A stretch of 64,000 nt of DNA from Cladorrhinum sp. PSN259 (Eukaryota; Ascomycota; Sordariomycetes; Sordariales; Podosporaceae), in the NCBI GenBank assembly GCA_033725935.1, contig MU867081.1:310001-374000 (forward strand), read 5' to 3'. Shown in pieces: positions 1-10,838 of this stretch; positions within the stretch are counted from its first letter, which is position 1; every line of letters starts with the position of its first letter. The position numbers and the translations under genes were made by a program. The notes beneath the pieces are model-generated. The model saw only the letters and a program-made list of their open reading frames with translations, ran no database searches and was not told where the DNA came from.

Positions 1-1199
1 CTGCAGCTCTGCAACTCGCGAGGGTGGCTCACGGAGCGTCCAGCAGGCTTGGGCAGTGCTGATGCCTGCCACGGACTCAATGATGAAGCCACGCTTTTGT
101 AAGCCTCTGGACCGACTGGTCATTCCCTTGCACGCAATCTGTCGTATGGACCACACTCACTGACTTGTCGCGTCTCAATAACAGGAGATTCCTCAAAGCG
201 CGCTCATTCAACGTTGACGGCGCCGCGAAGCAGTTCCAGGAGTCGTTGGCGATCCGCAACTCGGTCGATGCCATTGCGGCCTACGACAGCATTGACGTCG
301 CCCAGTTTGAGCGCGCTCGAAGCATGGTCTGTGTAATGCATTATTCCCAATCACGCAAGACATTCTCGCTCATTTATGCCATTTCAAGTACCCCCACTGG
401 TCAGGCCGGCGGGACAAGCGAGGGCTACCGGTCTGCATCTTCGACATTGCGCACCTCGACGCCGACGCGCTGGCGAGCTACGGCAAGCAGCGCGCCACGG
501 TGGACGGCACGACACGCCAGGCCATCGTCTTCCATGACTACCTGACGCGATTCGTCTTGCCGCTGTGTTCGGCCATGAAGCCAGGAGAACCCGTCACGAG
601 CGCCGTGTACCTGGTCGACATCGGAAGCTTCACGCTAAAGCAGGCGTGGAGCGTGCGCGGGTACGCCCAGGACATCAGCAAGCTGCTGGCGACGTGTTAC
701 CCGGAGGTCATTGATCGTGTCTATGTAAGTCGACAAGTCAAATTCGACTATTCCTGCATCCAGTTGCCTGACGTGAACCAAGGTCCTCAATGCGGCGCCA
801 TACTTTGCCAAGATCTGGTCGCTCATCAAGAAGTGGGTGGACCCCCGGACGGCGTCCAAGTTCATCATTGTCCCCTCGACCGAGGTCATGCCAACCCTGC
901 TGGAGACCATGGACGCCGAGGATATCCCAAAACAGTACGGCGGGCGGTTTGATGCGGAGCACGGCATGACGCCCCGGTTGGACAAGGATATCCAGCAGGC
1001 CTTGACTTGGGTGTCAACATCCTCAGTAGGCGAGGGGCTGAAGCTGCCGCGGGGACCTCTGAAATGGGTGGTTAAAATGGGCGAGCCCGCGGGGAGTAGT
1101 GACGGTAATGGTGGTGACGGCGGTGAGATGGCCGCTGTTGCTGTAGGGTCAAAGGACGGTGTGGCACGCACGGATGTGATAGCGCTTAGGATAGAATAA
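1..1199 (+). CDS. Sec14-like CRAL-TRIO lipid-binding protein, 5' truncated by the window
   Basis: Phosphatidylinositol/lipid-transfer type protein, probably cytosolic or membrane-associated. Four exons are visible: 1-98, 185-326, 389-724 and 783-1199. The reading frame is already open at base 1, so the start lies outside. Seen in the sequence: the CRAL-TRIO N-terminal signature DEATLLRFLKARSF crosses the first junction. It is followed by YPHWSGRRDKRGLPVCIFD and by FIIVPSTEVMPTLLE..IPKQYGG near the end, which are hallmarks of the Sec14 lipid pocket. Introns of 86, 62 and 58 nt have CTGAC branch sites. The C-terminal tail after the domain is Gly/Ser/Asp-rich and unconserved. The second donor (GTCTGT at 327) is atypical but keeps the frame. 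The lipid ligand cannot be told from sequence. Confidence 0.85.
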
Positions 1200-2558
1200 C
1201 TGGCGGATACGGAGCACCAACGTACCTTACTTTTGATCTGATATGTGAGAAGAGTTTCGTAGAGCTCGACAACCCTTTCCTCTAGCTGCCGAAGTAGTGT
1301 TTTATAATTATTATCGGCAGCGATATTGTTCCTGTTCAGGAGATGGTAGCTTAAAGCTTAGTACTAATCTGTTCTTGTCTGCCGCAGATGTAAGCCTCAA
1401 GAACGCTTGCGATACGGCTGCGGCCCCTCAGGCACGAGACTGTGCACTATAGGGGTGTGGATGTACCGTGAATATCAGCCAGATGATGTACCAATCTCAT
1501 TTCGCGCAGAAAGGGCCGTCGCGATGCGGCTTGATACACCGAGGCCATGACTCCCCACTCATTATTTTCCCCGGACGGCACAGCGAGTACGCTACCACTG
1601 CTTCTTGAGACGTTTGTAACTGAGCCAGCCGGTAGCAGATTTGGACTTTATTTGTATTTCTTGTTGTTTTGCAGAGTTTCTCGGCCCTTTTATATTTGCC
1701 CATCCATCAGTTTCGTATCCTTACCTTCCACGTTAGTTACCCCCTACAATTAGCCCCCAAAGACGCCGTTGTTCAGGGCAAACCTTAGTGTAATTTGATT
1801 GGTTGGGGATAAAGTCCAGTCCATCACCGATTGGATAATTGTGGGAAGAAGGTGGTCATAGCTTCGTGGTCAAAGCTTCCGTTCACCTTCCATCTTCTTC
1901 TTCTTCCAGGCAGCCCACTGCCTTTTCTCTCCCACACAATACATGGTCTTTTCCAGCCCTCTTTGCCTCCAACAATAATTATTTAGTGGGCCTCAATTAG
2001 GTACGCAAAAACCGATTAAGCGTCTACGCTTTAATTAGCGTTGCATGACTCTTACCATTGTACGACGCTCACCACAGCAAGTCACTCCCACCCCTCCACT
2101 GCAAGCCACATCCACGACTGCAAGCCACACCCACCGCTGCAGCACCACGGAAAGCCATAATAAATAATAATAATTTAACGCTTTATTTAAGCTTCCCTGA
2201 ATGTTTCTCCCTGTGATGATTAGCACCCTCAATACCGGGCCCCCTGGTAATGAGTACGCCTGTTACCGCAGGGCGGAAAATTTTATTTCTCTCACAGCAA
2301 TGGCCGCGCTGGTTTCCGCATCGCTGTGGTCTGCGCATCGAAGCCCGATGCGTCGCATGAGGCTCAGCCACACGGAAATCTGAATTGTGACCCCGCTCGG
2401 CAGGTTGGGCGCGCTTAGAGAGTGTGCAGGCTGTGCCCAACAGATGCCCCTCACTCAACGTTTGGAAAACATCTAGCTGCCCTGTATGATAACAACCTCG
2501 CTCATCGCAGTTCAGACGTCTTGGCTATCGACTCATCCAGAGATTCCACTTCCCCAGG
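1200..2558. other. Intergenic region upstream of the NLR gene
   Basis: No open frame here looks coding. The stretch is AT-rich in its first 800 bases. An imperfect repeat built on ctgcaagccaca lies at about 2097-2145. It presumably holds the 3' end of the Sec14-like gene and the promoter of the NLR gene. Confidence 0.5.
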
Positions 2559-5500
2559 ATGGCCACCCGCCCGGCAAACCGCGATGACTTCCAGATCGCT
2601 ATAGTCTGCGCATTGCGGCGCGAATACGATGCCGTCTGCCTCCTCATCGACGAGTTCTGGGACGAAGACGGCGATCCTTACGGGAGGGCTCCAGGTGACC
2701 CCAACTATTACAGAACTGGACGCATCGGCGATATCGACGTCGTCCTCGTCCACCTCTCAGAGATGGGCAAGGTCAGCGCCGCGAGTGCTGCGGCCAGCGT
2801 CCGTTCAAGCTACCCGGGCCTGGAGCTTGCCCTCCTGACTGGCATCTGCGGTGGCGTGCCGCGTGCTGACGGCGACGAGGAGATTCTACTCGGAGACGTG
2901 GTTCTCGCCGGCACTGTCGTCCAGTACGATCTCGGTAAACAGTATCCCGGCGTATTTCAGACTAAAGATACCATAGAAGGAAGCCTCGGAAGGTCCAACA
3001 AGAAGGTCCGCAACTTGCTGGCTGTGCTGGCGAGCGATTCTCTCCGCGAACGACTCGAAGCGCGTACTGCCACTATACTTCAAGATCTACAAGATGCTGC
3101 TCCTCGGAGGCAGCTGGCGAAATACCAGTACCCCGGAGCCGCCTGTGACAAACTCTATCGGTCGGACTATCGGCATAAACATCAGCTTCTGGCTGAGTGT
3201 TTGGTGTGCGCGAACCTGCACAGTACCTGCGAGGCGTCCCGCTCACAGACATGTGACCAACTCCGCTGTGACGATGCATGCTTGGTGCCGAGGGAACGCC
3301 TCCGGGCAAGTCTAGAATGTGGCTCGGGTCCCCTTGCTCCCCGCTTGTTCTTCGGGCGCATCGGGTCAGGCGATACAGTGATCAAGTCTGGTGAGGACCG
3401 CGACAGGATTGCCAAGGAGCAAGGCCTTATCGCATTCGAAATGGAAGGCGCCGGAATCCGGGACGAGATCCCCTGCATCGTCGTGAAGGGCGTCTGCGAC
3501 TACGCGGATAGCCACAAGAACAAGCGGTGGCAAGACTATGCGGCAGCGACGGCTGCATCTGCCATGAAGGCGCTGCTAGAACGCTATCCGAAGACAGATG
3601 AAAAACCAGGTAAGTAGTCTTAGACCCAATCTATGTTATGTGGATAAAAGACAATATTCTAAACATCTTTAAGCGCCGCCAAGACGTTACTTTATTGTCC
3701 CATTCGGCCGAAACGATGGGTTCGTCGGACGTCACACCATCCTGGATCAACTCCTCTCCCGGATCCCCCCGAACGCAAACAAGGACAATTGCCAGTACAC
3801 TATCATCGAGGGCCTCGGGGGTGTCGGCAAGACTCAGGCTGCTCTCGAGGCGGCTTACCGGGTACGTGACGGCCATGCAGATTGCTCCGTCTTCTGGGTG
3901 CCCGCCCTTGACACAGTGAGCTTTGAGAACGCATACCGCAATATTGGTCGCGAGCTCGGGGTAAAAGGGATCGACAAGGACGATGCAGATGTCAAGTCGC
4001 TAGTGAAGACGGCCCTAGGAGAGTGTCGCACCAGCTGGCTGCTGGTTGTCGATAACGCCGATGATATGGAGCTGGTGTTTGGCGGGGATAGGTCACGGGG
4101 GCTCCGCCACTATCTGCCATTTAGTCGTCAGGGCTCGATACTTGTCACGACGCGAAATCATATGGTAGCAGTCCGGTTTGATCAGCGGAACATCATCACT
4201 CTGGCACAGATGGACCAAACTGAAGCAGTCGAGTTGTTGCAACATGGCCAAGGAAGCCAGACAGACGATGCCGATAGTGAAAGACGTCTAGTAGACTTCC
4301 TCGACAATTTACCTCTTGCGATCAAGCAGGCATCAGCGTACATGGCCAAGACGAGAATATCGGCTGCTAGATACCTTCGCCACTGCCGCTCGAGTAATAA
4401 GGCCTTGATTCAACTGCTCAGCAAAGACTTCGACGACCAGGGCCGCTATCAAAGTATCGAGAACCCTATAGCTACCACCTGGCTGATTTCCTTCGAGCAT
4501 ATCGCGCGAGACAACTCGCTTGCCGCCCAGTATCTACGATTCATCTGCTTTCTCGGCGAGAAAGATATTCCACTTTCGCTATTACCGCCAACAGATGATG
4601 AACTAGAAGTGGACGAAGCAATTGCTACCTTGAAGGCATATGCATTTATTATTCCACGAGGAGAAGAGTCATTCGACATTCACCGACTTGTTCGGTTAGC
4701 CATGCGGAACTGGTTAAAGGAGAAAGGAGAGCTCACGGAAAGCATTACCGATGTAGTTACGCGGCTCGCAACAGTATTCCCGTTCGCAGAACACGAAAAT
4801 CGAGAGATCTGGATGAAGTACCTGCCACATACACAGGTTATCTCGGAGTCCTCGGGCTATTGTACCGATAAGGAAGCTGAATCCGATCTCCTTTTTTCTA
4901 TAGCTGAGAGCTATTCTGAGATAGCTAAGTATGAGGAGGCCGAGCGGATATACCGGCAGGCACTAGAGCTCAAAGAGAAGGTGCTCGGCCGCGAGCATCG
5001 TTCTACGCTTGATAGTATGAATAACCTAGGGCTTGTGCTTCAAAACCAGGGCAAGTACGAAGAGGGCGAACAGATACACCGGCAGGCATTAAAGCTCAAA
5101 GAGGAGGTGCTCGGCCGCGAGCATCCTTCTACGCTCGATAGTATAGATAACTTAGGGATTATGCTCAGAAGGCAGGGCAAGTACAAAGAGGCCGAACAAA
5201 TGCACCGACAGGCATTAAGTCTTTACGAAAAGGTGGTCGGCCGCGAGCATCTTTCTACGCTTAAAAGTATGAATAACCTAGGGCTTGTGCTTGAAAGCCA
5301 GGGCAAGTACAAAGAGGCCGAACAAATACACCGGCAGGAATTAAGTCTTTGCGAGAAGGTGCTCGGCCGCGAGCATCCTTCTACGCTCGATAGTATGAAT
5401 AACCTAGGGCTTGTGCTCATGAGCCAGGGCAAGTACGAAGAGGCCGAACAAATACACCGGCAGGCATTAAAGCTCAAAGAGGAGGTGCTCGGCCGCGAGC

Positions 5501-5958
5501 ATCGTTCTACGCTTGATAGTATGGATAACCTAGGGCTTGTGCTTGAAAGACAGGGCAAGTACGAAGAGGCCGAACAAATACACCGGCAGGCACTAGAGCT
5601 CAAAGAGAAGGTGCTCGGCCACCAGCATCCTTCTACGCTTTATAGTATGGATTACCTAGGGATTGTGCTCAAGAGCCAGGGCAAGTACGAAGAGGCCGAA
5701 CAAATGCACCGGCAGGCACTAGAGCTCAGAGGGGAGGTCCTCGGCCGCGAGCATCCTTCTACGCTTGATAGTATGAATAACCTAGGCCGTGTACTTGAGA
5801 GCCAGGGCAAGTACGAAGAGGCCGAACAGATGCACCGGCAAGTATTGGAGCTGAGAGAGAAGGTGCTCGGCCGCCAACATCCCGATACGGTTGAGAGTAG
5901 GAAGGACCTTGCGGACTGTCTTGTAGAAAGATCTCGTAACTTATCATTATGTAGATAG
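2559..5958 (+). CDS. NOD-like receptor: PNP_UDP - NB-ARC - TPR
   Basis: Predicted fungal innate-immunity/allorecognition receptor of 1111 aa, exons 2559-3609 and 3674-5958. The 64-nt intron starts GTAAGT. Residues 1 to about 345 are a nucleoside-phosphorylase/nucleosidase fold: IAIVCALRREYDAV, LLTGICGGVP, the active-site strand FEMEGAG, and VKGVCDYADSHKN. NB-ARC follows, with Walker A GLGGVGKT (397-404), Walker B SWLLVVDNADD, GSILVTTRN, NLPLAIKQ and an MHD-like FDIHRLV. The C-terminus (about 745-1105) carries eight 42-aa tetratricopeptide repeats. By family knowledge NB-ARC oligomerises on ligand sensing, the repeats sense and the N-terminal domain executes. All key motifs are intact, so the gene looks functional. 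The frame joins only if the intron is removed. The ATG at 2559 is the first in frame and starts at the domain border. Confidence 0.92.
4911..5924 (+). repeat. Eight-unit 126-bp tandem repeat encoding TPRs
   Basis: The phrase GKYxEAEQxHRQAL recurs every 126 bp (for example at 5051 and 5177), giving eight 42-residue repeats. Unit 1 is the most divergent. Units 2-8 are nearly identical at DNA level. Differences fall at a few fixed places: the residues just before QGKY (QN, RR, ES, MS, ER, KS), the residue after REH (R, P, L) and the LxLxEx segment. Confidence 0.93.
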
Positions 5959-5989
5959 CTTCCCAACTACAGTGCTGATGCGGACAGCT

Positions 5990-6842
5990 CACTCTCAACA
6001 AAGCAAAGTAATGAGTGTGGTTGGCTTGTTGGCTGGGAGTGCCAGAGAGCTCTCGGACCTGTGTGATGGTCAGGGCGATGGATCCAGGCGCTGGTAGCTG
6101 TTTCCGCAGTGCCTCAATTTTCTTTTCGGCACCGGCTTGGTATTCCAGCCATCCTTCGAGCCACTGTTTTTGCTGGGCAACTTGATGGTTGAGGCGATCA
6201 ACTTGTGCCTGAAGAGGCTCTCGGTCGTCGCGGCTGAGCTCGAACGAAGCGATGGTCACGATGGGTGAGAAGGAAAGGATCGGCTTGCTCTTCGGCTGGG
6301 CAAGTGGCTGTCGGCTTGGCTGGGTCGAAGTCGATGGAGGGACAAGTGGCTAACGGCTCAGCTTGCTTGACGTGTCACTCGTTGCCACAGGCGAGCGGTC
6401 TGTCAAGGCAGGCGGTGCCAGGCGGTAGTGGTTTTCGGGAGCCACCAACAGCTGGCTTGACTGGGGACGCAGGTGCGAAAGGACGTGGCCGTCGTCGAGG
6501 CTCTCAATGGTAGGCGGTGGCGAGCGGTTTGGTGAGCCAATACGGCCACTCAAGTACGCAGGGATGTGGCTCTTCTTAACGCTCTCGGCGGTGGTAGAAT
6601 TGAAGCCATCAAATCTGGGCTTCTGAGAGGGGCACGCGTACGGTATGGTGTTGAGGGGTTCGGCTTCACCGCGCGCGCGCAAGCCGCTCATTTTGACGGG
6701 TGGTATTTCTGGCAAGCTGTGGAAGTCGCTTTTCTTGGTGGAAGCGCTTTGTGATGGAAAGTCGCTTTTCGAGGTAGTGGTCGCAAAGAGGGCTCTTTTT
6801 TCAACGAGGCCTTTGAAAGCTGCTTCGGAGGGCTGACTTTCT
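5990..6842 (-). pseudogene. Decayed minus-strand coding remnant (disordered plus coiled-coil)
   Basis: Two adjacent minus-strand frames look protein-like but have no joint start. The upstream part (6842-6350) reads Ser/Pro/Lys-rich, with repeated KKSDF/SKSDF words and RIGSPNRSPPPTIE. The downstream part (about 6330-5990) reads as a heptad-rich coiled coil, DDREPLQAQVDRLNHQVAQQ. A stop codon separates them. I do not recognise the family. A broken gene or the gag-like part of a retroelement are both possible. Confidence 0.3.
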
Positions 6843-6972
6843 TAGTAATGGAGGGACAGTCGATTTGGGAGTCGCTTTTCCAAGCGACTGGCCAAATTGT
6901 GATTGATGAAGCTGGTGATCATTTTTCCGTACGGAAAGTTGATCACTATGATATTGAGGGGTCGCTTTTTCA
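6725..6972. repeat. Dispersed short repeat gtcgctttt (four copies)
   Basis: The word gtcgctttt occurs at about 6727, 6762, 6872 and 6962. On the minus strand the first two encode the KSDF words of the remnant described above. The last two lie beyond its stop codon. Confidence 0.5.
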
Positions 6973-7489
6973 AGCAGCCAGTATGGTAGAATAGTAGTAA
7001 CATGGTGGGTGGTATGGTGGGACGGTGGGACACTGGAATCTTAAGCTGCAGCTACCTTTTTGATAGAGAGGTCAAATGGCTAGTACTGCTGGTATTGAAG
7101 ATGTAATTTACTAAAGCGTTGGCACGCAGTTGCTGATGGGGTTGCGGGACCTTTGGTCAAAATAGTTCATTCTAGGCGCAAAAATCTACCAAACCGTCAT
7201 AGCTTCGTGATGATGTTGTAGCTCATCCTTTAGCATCTCCAATATACTCACAGTCTCACAGTTGTAGTGCCCCAACCTTCTCTTATCCAGCCTCGCGTGT
7301 AAGTTACTATAATCCGAAAACGCACGTCTTTGCCCTTTTATAACGGTGGATGCTAAAGTAGTCGTCTCATTCAGTGGCATTATTTTCTGAACGTCGGAGA
7401 ATAAGACTTCGTAGTCTTCCAGATAGGTCTCATTGATACGGGATGAGTATGCTTTCTCATCCTATCCCGGCACTGGACATCCATCTAGA
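6843..7489. other. Intergenic region
   Basis: No supportable gene. It includes the tail of the minus-strand remnant, where short frames continue with similar composition, and the 3' flank of the amine oxidase gene. Confidence 0.4.
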
Positions 7490-9387
7490 TCAATACCACC
7501 CCATCTCAACCTCATCCACAACCCCCCAGGTTTCAACTAACCCATACAGTTCATCCACCATCCCTTCGACAGCCAAGATCTCAGCCACAGCCCGATACGC
7601 CGAATTAAGCGCACCGATAATCCACGTATGTCCTGAACTCAACGCCTCGCCCGCAAAATGCACTTTCCCAGAATACGCAGGTCGGAGAAGAGCAGGCAGC
7701 ATGGTCGAGAACTGGGACGGGCCAAACGTAGCGAAGCCGCCCGCGCTGAACTCGTTGGCGTACCAGTCCCAGAGATGGTAATCGACAAGCTGGTCACGGA
7801 CGAGGCTTTCGGTGACGTTGTGAAGCCGTGCGAGGTCGCGTAGCGTTGTAGATAGGATATACTCGCGGCCTGCGGGGGTGTGGAAGAAGGAACCCATACG
7901 CAACGAGTCTTGGCCCCAGGTGTAGGATGCGATCAGGGCCGCTGCAGCATGCGGGGTGTCGATGCCGTAACTGGGGTAGATGACGCGCCGGAGGGGGAGG
8001 TCGGTGTAGGATTGGCCGCCTTTGAAAGGGCCGCTTTGGAGGGTTTCCCACCTGTTGCTCTTCGTCAGAACTGTGGACTTGGGGATCAACGAGAAGGAGA
8101 CCGCTTACCATCGTGTCTTGAAGGTCATCCCAACCTTGGCGGCATTATCATACTCCAAATCCCGGATAGCCAATTTCTGCGCATAACTCAGACCCAACTG
8201 CGTCATATCCATCGTATACAGCACGCCCAGCGGAGGCGTGTTTATGACATGGGCATAGTTCCTCTCCTCGGTCTTGTTTACCACGACCGTCACTCCCCTC
8301 CCGCCCGGAGTGGGTTTCAAGCCCGTGACACGCTTGGATGTCAAGACGGATTTGTCAAGAACATGGACCATGCCATTGACAAGCCGATCCATCCCGCCCT
8401 CGATTGTTTTCCACTTGTCAAGTGGTGTCTTGTCAAGAATCCACCCTTCCAGCACGGCCTGCGGCAATGACCATCGGTCATACTGGCCGGTGAAATCATG
8501 AACGGTCTCGATCCAGTCGATTTCCTCGGCGGCGTATCCTCTTTCCATCAGAAATTGCCGTACTGAGAGATGATCATATTCCATCAACTTGACAAAACCA
8601 CTCGTAAAGTCGTCCTCCAGACCCTGGACCAACGGCGCAAATTCGGTTTCCAAGATTTTTTGCGGAGACATGGCTCCGAAAGCTGGGTCAGAAACAGTCC
8701 CATTGTCCGATTTCAGCGTCCCAAACGTCTCGGCCGAGGGCGTGACGGCGAGATGGACCAGCTTGTCGTTGAAAAGCCGGAAATTGTTGCCCACTTCAAA
8801 AATGTAGGGAATCAATTTGACTTTGTCCGACTCGAAGGGGGCTTTGGCGTTAATGTATGACATCAGAGAGTTGTTTTGCGTGCCCAGGAGTCGGAACATG
8901 TATTCGATGTCGGGTATGCGCATTGCCCCGACGTCCTGCATCATGAATTAGCAATTTGCATTTGTGCTTGGGAAAGATGTAAAAGGAGACTCACGTAATA
9001 ATTATAATACGCCGGCTCGCCCGGCTTGGCCTTGGCCCACGCATCCGCATCGAAACGATGCGTGTAAATCCTGCCGCCGATGCGTGTGTTGGCTTCGAGG
9101 ATCTCAAAGTCGATACCGAGACTCTGGAGGAGGACGGCAGCGTAGAGTCCGGCTGCCCCGGCACCGACGATGCCTACCTTGAACGTTTTGTTGGGAGCGG
9201 CATTGGCTGCGGATTCTCGATATCCAGATGTTTCGCTCAGTAGTTTCTGGACGAACAGATCAGGATCGCTGGCATTGTCCGGCCCAACGTTGGCTCTCAA
9301 GTGTTTGCTGTGTGGGCTGCTAGTAGTTGGGTGGCCCTGAGAACCCAATGCACTCAGCAAGTGAAGAACAAACGTGCTGGCTCTCAT
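7490..9387 (-). CDS. Secreted flavin-containing amine oxidase (L-amino-acid-oxidase-like)
   Basis: FAD-dependent oxidative deamination of an amine or amino acid, giving the oxo product, NH3 and H2O2; probably extracellular. 593 aa from three exons: 9387-8995, 8935-8109 and 8051-7490. The start MRASTFVLHLLSALGSQG is a signal peptide; an in-frame non-ATG extension upstream is ignored. The FAD-binding motif VGIVGAGAAGLYAA lies at residues 71-84, followed by the acidic end FEILEAN and RIGGRIYTHRF. The C-terminal FAD signature is KVHFAGEALSSGHTWIIGALNSAYRAV. The join restores TRWWETL..FKGGQSYTD, typical of fungal L-amino-acid oxidases. Substrate cannot be assigned. No disrupting mutations are seen. 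Confidence 0.88.
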
Positions 9388-9937
9388 AATGAACAAGAGA
9401 TGCACAATAGATTTTCTGTACCTGATAGTGCACCACGGAGGGGAACTGTGTGGCTCGGGATAGAAGCTGACGGCAACATAAAGAGAACCGGGTATTGAAC
9501 AGTGAATCAAGATGGTATGTTTGCGGCCCTGAAAAGCAATTTGTTAGCCACGGTTTTCGGGCTCATCATGCATTCACTTCCAGGCTTTCACGCATTCCTT
9601 TACCAAGGCACATCCCCAAGACGCCTTGACTGTATTCGTTGTCACGACTTAGCGTCACAGCTGGAAACGGACGATTGGTTCAAGGAGAAACAACAATCCA
9701 CTCATCCAAGACATATGACGCAACCACAAACCCAACGCAATGGGATGATCGGCGGCAAGCTGAAGATCCTCGGACCTCGCTACGGACCCCGGCCTCGAGT
9801 TTTCCCATCGATCCCAAGTCGCGCTGTGCGCCGAACCCAACCAAGTGCCTAATTCCCGCGCTGGCTTCGTCGAACTCGGCCACTCGCAGCAAGCACACGA
9901 GCAACGTCTTGACTCTCGATTGGTACGGTGTTAGCAG
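9388..9937. other. Promoter of the amine oxidase gene and unassigned DNA
   Basis: Contains the upstream region of the minus-strand amine oxidase. Several overlapping plus-strand frames run into the NACHT relic and may be its decayed N-terminal part, but none can be read confidently. Confidence 0.3.
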
Positions 9938-10160
9938 AGTGGTGTCTTGTCTGCACTGGCGGCCGTCGTGGTCGATTACCTGAGTTCGCGGTTCACAACG
10001 ACTCGAAGACCGGCATCGCATATATTTACTGCAACTTCCGGAGGCAGGATGCAGAAGATTGACGACTTTCTGGCGAGCATACTGAAACAGCTAGCTGAAA
10101 CCCAGTCTTCGGGCAAAGCATGGAACAAACACCTTTGCGACGTCGTGGTTGTCGTGGTCT
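9938..10160 (+). pseudogene. NACHT-domain NTPase relic (NLR/STAND fragment)
   Basis: Fragment of the nucleotide-binding domain found in fungal NACHT-ankyrin/WD receptors. Reading across two frame changes gives LAAVVVDYLSSRF, then NDSKTGIAYIYCNFRRQDAE, then KIDDFLASILKQLAE. This is the order seen just after Walker A in these proteins. The first break is near 10001 and the second near 10051. The P-loop itself and the rest of the domain are missing. It cannot encode a working receptor. It may be the remains of a gene lost by truncation, or a donor in repeat shuffling. Confidence 0.7.
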
Positions 10161-10838
10161 GAGTGAGTTATGAAGCCGCTCGTTGGCTGATTATAATCAA
10201 GATGGAGTAATGTGGGAGGTTTGGGACTCTTCTAGTATTCGTTTGGTAGCATTACAGATTTATTCTACACCACCCGTGCTCTGTGATGTATCCAAGTCTA
10301 CTAAATCCTGAAGTCTACTAGATTGTGAGCCGTAATACTACACCTACTACAGGCAACCTACTATACACCGCTACTAAGGTGATAGGTGAGATAAATATAT
10401 CGTTTGGCTATTACCTGTCGATACTGAGGTGCATAGGCATACTTTGGTACTTCCTCTTGGCTTTCTATTGTCGTCGTTTTGTGAAAAGCAATTGACAAAT
10501 TAGCCGGCTTTCAGATGGTTTTGCTCGCCCTACTCTGCCGGCCTTGAGTCTTCATATTACTTCTGGAATATCAGTCTGGAATACTACAGTATACATCTTA
10601 CGGCCGGCTTATTCCCTAGCGTTATTCTCAAAGGAATGTGCACCTTGACTTGCTTAGGTACTTTGTGTAACATCAGCAACCGAATATATAATCCGAAGTC
10701 GGATCTTCCCCAGCCCTTGATAACCTTGCCCAGTTCACCATTTTCTTTGGGGTTCCTCAAGAAAACTCGGTAATCGTCGATCACTTCCCTTTCCCAATCA
10801 TCTTGCGCTCACTTGCCTTGTTGCCCAATTCTTGCAAT
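10161..10838. other. Intergenic region with ctact-rich stretch
   Basis: No coding signal. Bases 10290-10380 are rich in ctact/tacta words (aagtctacta occurs twice). The promoter of the F-box-like gene is expected at the right end. Confidence 0.4.
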
